DNA from: Streptomyces tuirus
Lineage (GTDB): Bacteria; Actinomycetota; Actinomycetes; Streptomycetales; Streptomycetaceae
Reading direction: 5' to 3'
Length of the DNA: 64,000 bases
Assembly: GCA_018195615.1 (NCBI GenBank)
Contig: JAGTPG010000001.1
Coordinates: 558,001-622,000, forward strand
Shown: piece after piece, positions 7,760 through 18,859 of the stretch
Layout of the letters: every line of letters starts with the position of its first letter
Position numbering within the stretch: the stretch's first letter is position 1
Position numbers and translations under genes: made by a program
Notes under the pieces: model-generated
The model's input: the letters and a program-made list of their open reading frames with translations, nothing else
What the model was told of the DNA's origin: nothing
Database searches by the model: none

Positions 7760-8805
7760 CTAGGCGGACGCCCGCCGTACCAGAGTCGTCGGCAGGACCA
7801 CGCTGGAGGGAGTGCCGCCGACGCCCTGGGCACCTTCGTGGGGGGTGCCGCGGTCGAGGCCGCGCAGGAGCAGTCGGGCCATCAGGCGGCCCATCTCCTC
7901 TATGTCCTGACGGACCGTGGTCAGGGGCGGATCGGCCTGTTCCGCGATGGGCAGCATGTCGTCGAAGCCGATCACGGCCACGTCGTCGGGCACCCGCCGC
8001 CCGGTCTCCCGCAGGACGCGCAGGGCCCCCGAGGCCGTGAGGTCGTTCGCGGCGAACACGGCGTCCACGTCCGGGCAGCGGTCGAGGAGTTCGCGCATGG
8101 CCCGCTCGCCGCCGGCCGGTGTGAAGTCGGCCTCGGCGATCAGCCGCGGGTCGGCATCCACCATGACGTCCCGGTAGCCGTCGAGCCGGTCCACCGCGGA
8201 CGTCTGGTCGAGAGCGCCGGTGATGTGCGCGATACGGGTCCGTCCGAGGCCGGCGAGGTGGCGGACGGCGTCGCGGGCGCCGCCGCGGTTGTCGCTGTCG
8301 ACGTACACCACGTCGCGCCGGTCGCCGTTCCAGCCCGGACGCCCGCCGAAGACCGTGGGGACGCCCGCCCGCTGGATCAGCTCCGGCAGCGGGTCGTCCA
8401 GGTGCAGGGAGAAGACGAGCGCCCCGTCGACGTGCCCGCCGGCGAGGTAGCGGCCGACCCGGGCGTGGTCGTCGCGGCCTTCCGTGAGCAGCAGGACGAG
8501 CTGGTTGTCGTGGGCGGTGAGCTCCTTGCTGATGCCGCGCAGCTGGAGGGCGAAGAACGGGTCGGCGAACACCCGGGTCTCCGGTTCGGCGACGACGACC
8601 GCGACCGCGTCGTGCCGCCGGGTCACCAGGGAGCGGGCGGCCTGGTTGGGGACGTACCCGAGCTCTTCCACGGCCTTGCGGACCCGCTCGACGAGGATCT
8701 CCCTGACGCCGTCCCGCCGTTGACCACGCGCGAGACGGTGGCCCGCGAGACTCCGGCCCGGGCGGCCACGGCCTCCAGGGTGGGACGCGGGGCTGTGTCG
8801 GTCAC
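7760..8805 (-). CDS. LacI/GalR family transcriptional regulator (one frame break)
   Basis: 348 residues once one base is restored; GTG start at 8805 with AGGAG upstream. The N-terminal HTH is PTLEAVAARAGVSRATVSRV, followed by the hinge helix EELGYVPNQAARSL and a type I periplasmic-binding sugar domain ending in TTLVRRASA. The break lies in the HTH/hinge at 8715-8724: VVNGG should continue DGVREILVERVRKAVEELG, restored by one G in a GGCGGGAC run. A perfect 12-base palindrome lies 58 bases upstream and is a likely autoregulatory operator. No adjacent sugar operon is evident, so the effector is unknown. Confidence 0.85.
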
Positions 8806-8862
8806 TTCGGGGCTCCTCACCTGCGGTTGCGCCTCAGGATAGCCCCGGGTGCGCGGCGGAGT

Positions 8863-8874
8863 GAGAGCGCTCTC
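8863..8874. promoter_or_regulatory. LacI-type palindromic operator
   Basis: GAGAGCGCTCTC is a perfect palindrome with the central CG step typical of LacI/GalR operators. It lies between the LacI start (8805) and the laccase 3' end (8918), consistent with autoregulation. Confidence 0.6.
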
Positions 8875-8917
8875 GTCCGCGCGGGAAGGCGGCCCTGGCA
8901 CCAGCCGCGTGTGCCCC

Positions 8918-9928
<1,011 letters not shown>

Positions 9929-10116
9929 GCGGAACTCCCCACCCTGGTAAGGCATTTACGGAGACGTACCTGTGATGAACCTGTGGAACGGTACCGGCCG
10001 TGCTCCCGTTTATCCACACTCAAGACAAAGTTGACGCCATCACGGTCATAGGTATTGGCGAGTCGAGCAAAGGGTTTAGCTTCCTTGGCGGTGTTGCTGT
10101 GACCGAGGAGGTGCCC

Positions 10117-12596
10117 ATGCACTTACGAGGGCTGAGCAAGAGAAGACGTGTCTGGGCGGCCTCGGTGGCCGCCGGAGTCGTGACCGCCGGACTGCTGTCG
10201 GGCCCCGCCGCGAGCGCGCGCCCGTATCCGGAACCCCCGCTGACAACGATGTCGATCAAGTCGCCACCGGGCGGCGCGAACGTACGGGTGCTGATCTTCC
10301 ACGGTTCCGCGGCGGCCGGGGAGGAGTCGCCGGTCGTGAACGCCGGGATCGAGGCCGTCGAGGACATCGGTCTGTCGGGTCCGGCCGACCGCCGCTTCAA
10401 GGCCCAGGCCACCGACGACGCCTCGGTGTTCACCGACGAGAGGAAACTCGGCCGCTTCAACGCGGTCGTGTTCCTGACCGGTGGCGGCGATGTCCTCGAC
10501 GCGGAACAGGAGGCGGGCCTGGAGGCGTACATGGAGGCCGGCGGCGGTTTCGTCGGCATCCATGACGCGGCGCGCGCCGAGCCGTACTCGGACTGGTTCA
10601 CCGGACTGGTGGGTGCCCGTCCGGCCGCGTCGAGCCCCACGGCCGTCCAGCGGGCGACCGTGGAGGTCGGCGACCGCCGGCATCCGGCCACCAAGGACCT
10701 GCCGGTGCAGTGGAAACGCCCCGACAAGTGGCTGAACTGGGTGAAGAACCCGTCGGGCGAGGTCCACACGGTGGCCCGGGTCCGCGAATCGACGTATCAG
10801 CCGGGCACGGGAGCCAACGGCTGGGACCACCCGGTCAGTTGGTGCCGTGACTACGACGGCGGCCGCTCCTTCTACACCGCCATGGGCGGCACGGTGTCGT
10901 CGTACGACGAGACCGACTTCCGTGCCCATCTGCGCGGCGCGCTGCTGTGGACGACCCGGCTGGAGCAGGCCGACTGCAAGGCGACCATCAACGCCAACTA
11001 CCGGGCGGAGCGGCTGACCAAGCCCAACCAGCCGGGGCAGAACGACCAGATCGGCGAGCCGCACGGGCTGGTCACCGCGCCCGACGGCCGGGTGTTCTAC
11101 ATCGGCCGGGGCGGTGCCGACTCCTCGCAGCCCGTGATCACGGACTGGAACAACCCCGACATCGGCAAGGGCAAGGGCGAGATCCACGTCTACGACCCGA
11201 AGACCAAGCAGGTCACGCTCGCCGGTGCGCTCACCGTCTTCGGCAACAAGGGCGGCGGCGACGAGCTGGTCAAGGTCGAGGAGGGCCTGCTCGGTATCGA
11301 GCTGGACCCGAGGTTCGAGCAGAACGGCTGGGTGTACCTGCACTACACGCCGCACAGCCAGATCGACCGGGACACCCGCATGGCCGAGCGGCGCGTCTCC
11401 CGCTTCACGCTCGACCAGGCAACCAGCAAGCTGGACCTGTCGAGTGAGAAGGTCCTGCTGAAGTGGCCGGTGCAGATCCACAGTTGCTGTCACTCGGGCG
11501 GCGGGATGGCCTGGGACTCCGAGGGCAACCTGTACATCGCCACCGGGGACAACAACTCCAGTGGCTTCAGCGGCGGTTACTCGGGCAACAACCCGCAGCC
11601 GAACTACAAGGGCGTGTCCTTCGCGGACGCGCGCCGCACGGCCGGCAACACCAACAACCTCAACGGCAAGATCCTGCGGGTCCATCCGGAGCCGGACGGC
11701 ACGTACACGCTGCCCGAGGGCAATCTCTTCACCGGGCAGGAGACCGACGAGGGCGGCGGCAAGACCCGCGGCGAGATCTACGTGATGGGCGTGCGGAACC
11801 CGGCGCGCATCTTCGTCGACAAGTCGACCGACGTGCTGTACGCAGGCTGGGTCGGCCCGGACGCGAGTGCGCCCTCGACCACCTGGGGTCCGGCCAAGTA
11901 CGACACGTTCGCCGCGATCACGAAGGCGAGCAACCGGGGCTGGCCGTACTGCATGGGCAACGAGCAGCCCTACCGGGACCGCAATCTGCCGGACCCGTCC
12001 AAGCCGCTGGGCTGGTACGACTGCGACCACCCGAAGAACGAGTCGCCGAACAACGACGGCCTGGTCAATCTGCCGCCGGTGACCGGCAACAACATCTGGT
12101 ACTCGCCGCAGGGCGGCGCGCCGGACTACCCGCGGGACGCGAACGGTGTCCCGTCGTACAAGCCGGACGAGGCGACGTACCGGCTGCCCTGGCTGAAGGG
12201 CGGCGGACAGGCCGCGATGAACGGTCCGGTCTACCGGTCCGACGCGGTCGCGGCCGACAGTGCCGTGAAGTGGCCGGCCTACTGGGACGGCAAGTGGTTC
12301 GTCGGTGACTTCTACGACGCCGACCAGCCGCGCAACGCGGTGCTCATGGACCCGAAGACGCAAGGCGACGGCGGTCTGCCGGTGCACTCGGAGTCGCTGA
12401 AGAAGATCGTGCCGGTCGGCAACGACGGCATCAAGAACCTCATGGACTGGAAGTTCGGTCCGGACGGCGCGCTGTACGTCCTCGACTACGGGCGCGGCTT
12501 CTTCACCTCGGACTCCAAGTCGGCCCTGTGGCGGGTCACCTACAAGGGCGGCGGGCCGACCCGGCCGCCGGTCAGCTGGCGAGGGGGACCGAGTGA
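10117..12596 (+). CDS. Secreted ThuA-domain + PQQ-type sugar dehydrogenase fusion (one frame break)
   Basis: 826 residues after restoring one base. ATG at 10117 behind GAGGAGGTG; signal peptide about 1-35. Residues about 58-285 form a ThuA-like trehalose-utilisation domain (VLIFHG, GGGFVGIHDAAR, SFYTAMGG). Residues from about 290 to the end form a six-bladed glucose/sorbosone dehydrogenase-type propeller (EPHGLVTAPDGRVFYIGRGG, SCCHSGGGMAWD, GDNNSSG, MDWKFGPDGALYVLDYG). It probably oxidises or binds extracellular sugar derivatives. The break at 12559-12565 lies in a C run; with one C added the protein ends AAGQLARGTE and its TGA overlaps the GTG of the next gene. Confidence 0.85.
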
Positions 12597-14794
12597 TCCG
12601 GAAACGAAGAATCTGGGCCGCCCCGCTGGCCGTCCTGCTGGCCGCCCTGCTCATGACGCTCGGCGCGCAGGTGATGCCCGCGTCCGGGAACCGAAGGCCG
12701 AAGCCGCCGAACAGGTGCTCACCTGGACGGCCGGCAACGACATCGACAAGTACCTTTCCGCGCCCGGTACGGCGGTCGCCGGCACCGCGACGATCGTCTT
12801 CGAGAACAGCGTGGCCACCGGCAACACCACGGGCATGCCGCACACGCTGACGTTCGTGACCAGCGATCCCGAGTTCAACAGCGACGTACAGCTCAACATC
12901 CTGGCCAACCCGAACGACGCCCAGGGCGGCAAGCACACCGCCCAGGTCACGCTCACGCCCGGCCGGTACTTCTACCACTGCACGATCCCCGGCCACGGCC
13001 AGATGCAGGGCATCCTCGTGGTGACCGAGGGCACCGGCGAGGACACCACGGCGCCGGAGGCGTCGGCGCAGGTGAGCGGCACACAGAACACGCAGGGTGA
13101 GTACGTCGGTTCGGCGAGCGTGGCGATCCACGCCACCGACGAGGGCGGCTCCGGCGTCGAGAAGATCGAGTACGCGGTCGGCGACACGGGTGCCTGGCAG
13201 CCGTACACCGCGCCGGTCGTCATCGACCAGGTCGGCGGTCACAAGGTCCGCTACCGGGCCTTCGACAAGGCGGGGAACGTCTCCGCCGAGAAGAGCGCCG
13301 AGTTCACGGTCGTGGCGCCGCAGTCCGACGACACCACGGCGCCGCAGACCTCGGCGACGGTGAGCGGTGAGCGCGACCCCGACGGGGCGTACATCGGCAT
13401 GGCGACGGTCACCGTCTCCGCCTCCGACACGGGTTCCGGGGTCAACACCGTCGAGTACGCGGTCGGCTCCGGCGCCTGGCAGCCGTACACCGCGCCCGTG
13501 ATGGTGCACCAGGTGGGGACGCACACCGTCCGCTACCGGGCCACCGACAAGGCGGGCAACGTGGCGGCCGAGAAGAGCGTGCAGTTCGAGGTGGTCGCGG
13601 CGCCGCCGCAGGACACCACCCCGCCGGTGACGGGCGTGACCGTGGAGGGCACGAAGAACTCCGCCGGGGCGTACGTCAACAGCGCCCGGGTGACCGTCAC
13701 GGCGACCGACGGGCACGGCTCGGGCGTCGAGAAGATCGAGTACTCGCTCGACGGCGGACCGTATCTCGCCTACTCGGCGCCGGTGGTGGTCGACCGGGCG
13801 GGCGCGCACACCGTGGCCTACCGGGCGACCGACAAGGCGGGCAACACCGCGGCGGCCCGCACGGTGACCTTCACGGTCGTCTCCGGGCAGGTGCCGGCAC
13901 CGGACTGCCCGGAGTACGACGAGCGGCTGACGGTGATCGTCGGCACGGTCGACTCGGGCGTGCGGAACCGGGTGACGGACAACCGGTGCCGGATCGGCGA
14001 GCTGATCGAGGACGAGAAGGAGTGGACGTCCCACGCGCTGTTCCTCAAGCACGTGACGTCCGTCCTCGACGCGCTGCTGAAGGAGGGCGTGATCGACCAG
14101 CGCGAGTACAACGCCATCCGCAAGTCCGCCCGCCAGTCCGGCATCGGCAAGCCGGGCAGACCGAGGGCTACCGCGCGATCTTCGACGGCAGTGCGGAGTC
14201 GTTCGGCAAGTGGCAGCAGGTGGGCGGCGGTTCGTTCGGGCTGAACCCCGACGGGACGATCACCTCCAGCATCACGACGCCCGGCATGGGCATGCTGTGG
14301 TTCCCGCAGCGCAAGTACGGCGACTTCTCGCTGAAGCTGCAGTGGCGTGACGACGCGCCCGGCACCGGCAACGCCAACTCGGGCGTCTTCGTGCGCTTCC
14401 CTGGGTCCACGACCACCCGGAGGAGTCCCGGCCGGAGTGGGTCGCCATCAAGTACGGGCACGAGGTGCAGGTGCTCGACCGGCCCGACGGCGACATGTAC
14501 AAGACCGGGTCGATCTACGGCTTCGACCGGGTCGGCCTCGCGGGCGCGGGCGTCACCCAGAAGGGCACCTGGAACGACTACGAGATCCGCGTGGAAGGCC
14601 AGCACTACTCGGTGTTCCGCAACGGTGTGCTGATCAACGAGTTCGACAACACCGGCGGCCAGGAGTTCACCCCGCCCCGCTCGGACGACCCGGGCACGGA
14701 CGGGCGGCGGTTCGCCTCCGGCTACATCGGGCTCCAGGTGCACGGCACGACGGATGTGGTCTCGTACCGGGACATCCGGATCAAGGAGCTGTAG
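12593..14794 (+). CDS. Secreted cupredoxin + three Ig-like repeats + DUF1080 protein (three frame breaks)
   Basis: 734 residues after restoring three bases. The GTG start at 12593 overlaps the previous stop (GTGA). The signal peptide begins MIRKRRIWAAPLAVLLAALL. Next come a plastocyanin-like domain (type 1 copper ligands in MPHTLTF and YFYHCTIPGHGQMQG), then three OmpL47/Ig-like repeats of about 90 residues (each DTT.P...VSG...VEKIEYAV...W.PYTAPV...Y.A.DKAGN). A Cys-containing helical stretch follows (PDCPEYDERLTVI...NRCRIGELI) and finally a DUF1080 laminin-like domain (FDGSAESFGKW, NSGVFVRFP, YIGLQVHG). Breaks lie at 12683-12690, 14148-14160 and 14396-14404. It may cooperate with the upstream dehydrogenase as electron acceptor and substrate-binding partner. 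Confidence 0.82.
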
Positions 14795-15808
14795 GGGGCT
14801 TCTCCTTGCGGGCCCTGCTCGGCTGTACCCGCCTGGGTTCCCCCGGCATCTTCGGATACTCGGGCGGGTACGGCAGGTCCCCGAGCCCGTGGTCGTGTTC
14901 GTCGCGACGGGCGAGGTCGAGCAGGGCTTCCAGGGAGTAGCGGTGGTCGTCCATGTCCGCGTGCACGTCGCCGAGTTCGGCGAAGCGCGCGGGCATGGTC
15001 GCGAGGTCGAAGTCCTGGGGGTGCGCGACCCCGACCTCGTCCCAGCGCAGGGGCGCGGAGACCGGGGCGTGCGGGCGGGGGCGTACCGAGTAGGCGGAGG
15101 CGATCGTGCGGTCGCGTGCCGTCTGGTTGTAGTCCAGGAAGATGCGCTTGCCCCGCTCCTCCTTCCACCACTTGATGGTGACCTGCTCCGGCATGCGTCG
15201 CTCCATCTCCCGGCCGACGGCGATGGCGGCGCGCCGGACCTGGGTGAAGGTCCAGCGGGGTTCGATGGGCACGAAGACGTGCAGGCCCCGGCCGCCGGAG
15301 GTCTTGGGGAAGCCCCGCAGTCCGCCGAACTCGTCGAGGACGGCGCGTAGTTCGTGGGCGGCGCGGACGGCGTCCTCGTAGTCGGTGCCGGGCTGCGGGT
15401 CGAGGTCGATGCGTAGTTCGTCCGGGTGGTCGACGTCGTCGCGGCGGACCGGCCAGGGGTGGAAGGTGAGGGTGCCGAACTGGGCGGCCCACACCACCGC
15501 GCCGACCTCGGTGGGGCACATCTCGTCGGCGCTGCGCCCGCTGGGGAAGGTGATGTGCGCGGTCGGGATCCAGTCGGGCATGTTCTTCGGCGCCCGCTTC
15601 TGGAAGAAGTTCTCGCCGTTCACGCCTTCGGGTAGCGCTCCAGGGTGGTGGGCCGGTCGCGCAGGGCGCGCAGGATGCCGGGGCCGACGGCCAGGTAGTA
15701 GCGGGCGAGGTCCAGCTTGGTGAAGCCACGCTCCGGGAAGAACACCTTGTCCGGGCTGGACAGCCGTACGGTCCGGCCGCCCGCCTCCAGTTCCACCGCG
15801 TCACCCAT
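14781..15808 (-). CDS. LigD-type DNA polymerase/primase domain protein (one frame break)
   Basis: 342 residues after restoring one base. ATG at 15808 (MGDAVELEAGGRTVRLSSPD). It is the archaeo-eukaryotic primase-like LigD polymerase: KVFFPERGFTKLDLARYYL, the catalytic region with ELRIDLDPQPG (D-x-D), TSGGRGLHVFVPI and IKWWKEERGKRIFLDYNQ. It extends ends and fills gaps in non-homologous end joining. The break at 15627-15633 falls in a C run (TLERYPEGVNGENFFQKR restored). No ligase or nuclease domain is attached; the ligase is a separate gene 2 kb away. Its 3' end overlaps the convergent DUF1080 gene by 14 bases. Confidence 0.9.
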
Positions 15809-15860
15809 GCTCGCCACGGTAGGCGCAGGGGGCGGGCCTCGCATTCGGAGCGGCGCGGCG

Positions 15861-17621
15861 TCACGGGCAGCGCAGGCGCGTGGCCAGCAAGGTGACGTCG
15901 TCCTCGGTGGTCCCGTGCACGAGGCGCGCGACCAGGGCGTCGACGACGCTCTCCAGGGGGCCGTCGACGTCGAGACACAGATGGGTCAGGCGCCGCAGCG
16001 AGGAGTCGATGTCCCTGCGGCGGTCCTCGATCAGACCGTCGGTGTACATGAGCAGCACGGTTCCGGGGCGCAGGGGCATGGTCAGCGCCTCGTATCCGCC
16101 GAGGTCGGTCCCCAGAGGCGGTCCCGTCGGGACGTGCACGAGTTCGGCCGGGGCCCCGGCGTGCAGCAGCACGGGCGGCGGATGCCCGGCTCCCGCGAAC
16201 GTGCAGGTGCCCTCCCGGGGGTCGACGAGGGCGAGCAGACACGTGGCGACGCGGTCCAGGCCGATGCTCGCGAGCCGGTGGTCGGCCTCCTGCAGGATCC
16301 GTTCGACGGGGGCGCCGGAGGCGGCCATGCTGCGCAGCAGGGAGCGGTACTGGCTCATGGCGACGGCCGCGGTGAAGCCGTGGCCCATGACGTCGCCCAT
16401 CACCTGGAGGGTACGGCCGCAGGGCAGGGCCATCGAGTCGAACCAGTCACCGCCGACGAGGGCGCGCTGTCCGGCCGGGAGGTAGCGGGAGGCCGTCTCG
16501 ATGTCCGGGTGCGGGGTGCCGGGCTCGGACATCAGAGCGCGTTGCAGTTCCAGTGCCATCGTGTGTTCCAGGGTGTACCGGCGGGCGTTGTCGATGGCGA
16601 CGGCGGCCCGGGCGGCCAGTTCCTGTGCCACCACCACGTCCTCGTCGGTGAAGGGCGCCGAGTCCCCCGCCCGGAACAGGTACAGGACGCCGACCGGGTG
16701 CTCCCGGGTCGGCAGGGGAACCACGACGATGGAGTGGATCCCGACCTCGCGGACCACCTCCACGTCGAGTGGCGTGCGCAGCATCTTCAGCAGCACGTCG
16801 TCCGAAGCGAGGTTCCCGACCCACGGGCGGCCTGTGTTCAGGCAGCTGCGGACCGGCGAGTCGCCCGGGACGTCGAAGTAGTACCCGTTCTTCGCGGTCA
16901 GTCCGATGCGGGCGATGATGTCCGGGCCGCCCGCCGAGGCCATCACGCGCAGCCGGAGGACGCCGGGAGCCGGAGGCGGAAGGTCGTCGGCCTCCTCCGA
17001 GTCCACGATCCGCACGGACGCCCGGTCGGCCAGGCTCGGCACGACGAACTCGGTCAGCTCGGCACAGGTCTGCTCGACGCGGAGCGTGGTGCCGACCCGG
17101 GTCGCGGCGGTGTCCAGCAGGGCAAGGCGCTGGTGGGCCCGCTCCAGGTCGTCCATGTACTGGCGCAGTTGGCTGACCTCCACCGCGACGCCGCACAGGC
17201 CGAGCACCCGGTCGCCGTCCTCCAGCCGGTGGTACACGGCGCTCCACTGCCGGTGCCTGAACGGGGAACTCACGCGCGTCCTGCCGGTGACGGACAGCGC
17301 CCGGGGCCGGCCGTCTCCGAGGATCATGCGCAGGACGTCCTCCGAGCGGTGGATGTCCGGCAGGACCTCGGCCATGGTCCGGCCGTGGAACGCGTCGCGT
17401 GGTACGCCGCTCATCCGGGCCATGGCGTCGTTGACGTACCGGTAGCGCAGTCGTTCGTCGAGGACGGCCACCGCGGCCGGGGTGCCGTCGAGGACCCTGC
17501 GGAGGATCTTGTACTCGTGGGCCTGCTCGACCGCCTCCGTCGGTGCGCCGTCCATCATCGACAGCAGCGCGTCGTCGGCGCCGGAGAAGAGCCAGTTCAG
17601 CGGAAGCCGGTCGAAGCCCAC
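15861..17621 (-). CDS. PAS-GAF-PP2C serine phosphatase (RsbU/SpoIIE type)
   Basis: 586 residues from the GTG at 17621, preceded by AGGAGG at six bases; an ATG at 17636 is possible. A PAS domain (about 40-150, VLDERLRYRYVNDAMARMSG), a short coiled segment, a GAF domain (about 175-330) and a PP2C-type phosphatase domain (about 350-586) follow in order. Metal-binding aspartates are in GGDWFD and GDVMGHG, with FAGAGHPPP and LMYTDGLIEDR further on. Such proteins dephosphorylate anti-anti-sigma factors in response to sensory input. No anti-sigma or anti-anti-sigma gene is adjacent, so its target is elsewhere. Confidence 0.92.
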   Translation of the reverse strand: MGFDRLPLNWLFSGADDALLSMMDGAPTEAVEQAHEYKILRRVLDGTPAAVAVLDERLRYRYVNDAMARMSGVPRDAFHGRTMAEVLPDIHRSEDVLRMILGDGRPRALSVTGRTRVSSPFRHRQWSAVYHRLEDGDRVLGLCGVAVEVSQLRQYMDDLERAHQRLALLDTAATRVGTTLRVEQTCAELTEFVVPSLADRASVRIVDSEEADDLPPPAPGVLRLRVMASAGGPDIIARIGLTAKNGYYFDVPGDSPVRSCLNTGRPWVGNLASDDVLLKMLRTPLDVEVVREVGIHSIVVVPLPTREHPVGVLYLFRAGDSAPFTDEDVVVAQELAARAAVAIDNARRYTLEHTMALELQRALMSEPGTPHPDIETASRYLPAGQRALVGGDWFDSMALPCGRTLQVMGDVMGHGFTAAVAMSQYRSLLRSMAASGAPVERILQEADHRLASIGLDRVATCLLALVDPREGTCTFAGAGHPPPVLLHAGAPAELVHVPTGPPLGTDLGGYEALTMPLRPGTVLLMYTDGLIEDRRRDIDSSLRRLTHLCLDVDGPLESVVDALVARLVHGTTEDDVTLLATRLRCP

Positions 17622-17776
17622 GCGGATCCTCCTCATCGCACCCTGATCAGAGCACGCCACGTCCCAGTGTGTCGTCGGTGGCAGGGCTCCGCATCCCCGG
17701 GCGATCTCCTCCTGACCTGCGGCTTCGGGAGCGCGCTCGACAGGCGGACCGTACGGGAGGCTCTTAGAGTCGGAGC

Positions 17777-18839
17777 ATGGATCTGCCGGTGATGCCCCTG
17801 TGCTGCCGATGCTCGCCAAGTCCGTGGCGGCGATCCCGTCGGGCATGCAGTACGAGGCGAAGTGGGACGGGTTCCGGGCGATCGTGTTCCGCGACGGGGA
17901 CGAGGTCGAGCTCGGTAGCCGTACCGGGAAGCCTCTGACCAGGTACTTTCCCGAGCTGGTGACGGCCGTGCGGGAGCGGTTGCCGGAGCGCTGTGTGGTG
18001 GACGGGGAGATCGTGATCGCGCGGGAGGGGCACCTGGACTTCGACGCCCTGACGGAGCGGATCCACCCGGCGGACTCGCGGGTGCGGACGCTGGCCGAGC
18101 GGACGCCCGCCTCGCTGGTCGTCTTCGATCTGCTGGCGCTCGGGACGAGTCGCTGATGGACGTGGGTCTGACCGAGCGGCGGGAGCTGCTGACCGGGGAG
18201 CTGTCCGGGGTGACGGCGCCGGTGCACCTGGCGCCGGCGACCACGGACATCGAGGTGGCGCGGCAGTGGTTCGAGGAGTACGAGGGGGCGGGGCTGGACG
18301 GTGTCATCGCCAAGCCGCTGACCGTGCGCTACCGCCCCGACGAACGCGCCATGTTCAAGATCAAGCACGAGCGGACGGCGGACGTCGTCGTGGCCGGGTA
18401 CCGCCTGCACAAGAGTGGCCCGGTGGTCGGCTCGCTGTTGCTCGGTCTGTACGACGAGGGGGGCGCTCTGCAGCACGTGGGGGTGTCCGCCGCGTTCCCG
18501 ATGAAGCGGCGCGCCGAGCTGGTGGTGGAGCTGGAGCCGCTGCGCATGGACGACGTCCGGGGCCATCCGTGGGCGGCCTGGTCGGACGAGGCCGCGCACG
18601 AGAAGGCCCGGCTGCCCGGGGCGCCGAGCCGCTGGTCGGGCCGTAAGGACCTGTCGTGGGTGCCGCTGCGGCCGGAGCGGGTGGCCGAGGTGGCGTACGA
18701 CCACATGGAGAACGGGCAGCGCTTCCGGCACACCGCCCGTTTCCGCCGCTGGCGCCCGGACCGGACTCCCGAGAGCTGCACCTACGCGCAGCTGGAGGAG
18801 CCCGTCCGCTACGACCTGGCGGAGATCCTCGGCTCCTGA
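17777..18839 (+). CDS. ATP-dependent DNA ligase, LigD-ligase/LigC type (two frame breaks)
   Basis: 354 residues after restoring two bases. ATG at 17777 (MDLPVMPPVLPMLAKS restored). The adenylated lysine is in EAKWDGFRA, codon 17860-17862. Later nucleotidyltransferase motifs are VVDGEIV, LDGVIAKPL and MFKIKHERT, followed by an OB-fold domain ending in the ARFRRWRPDRTPESCTY region. It seals nicks, probably together with the separate LigD-type polymerase at 14.8-15.8 kb and a Ku protein not in this window. Breaks lie at 17793-17799 and 18141-18147 (LLALG-DESLMDVG restored). Confidence 0.9.
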
Positions 18840-18858
18840 CCGCCGCTCCTGACGGCGG
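18840..18858. terminator. Short hairpin between convergent ligase and alcohol dehydrogenase
   Basis: CCGCCG and CGGCGG form a six-base stem around a seven-base loop, filling the 20-base gap between the two stop codons. A weak bidirectional terminator is plausible. Confidence 0.35.
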
Positions 18859-18859
18859 C

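Noticed and set aside
10123..14052. Very long minus-strand open frame opposite the ThuA/PQQ and cupredoxin genes
   Set aside because: It is the complement of well-recognised coding sequence, has Arg/Val/His-heavy composition and no domain. High GC leaves few stops on the opposite strand.
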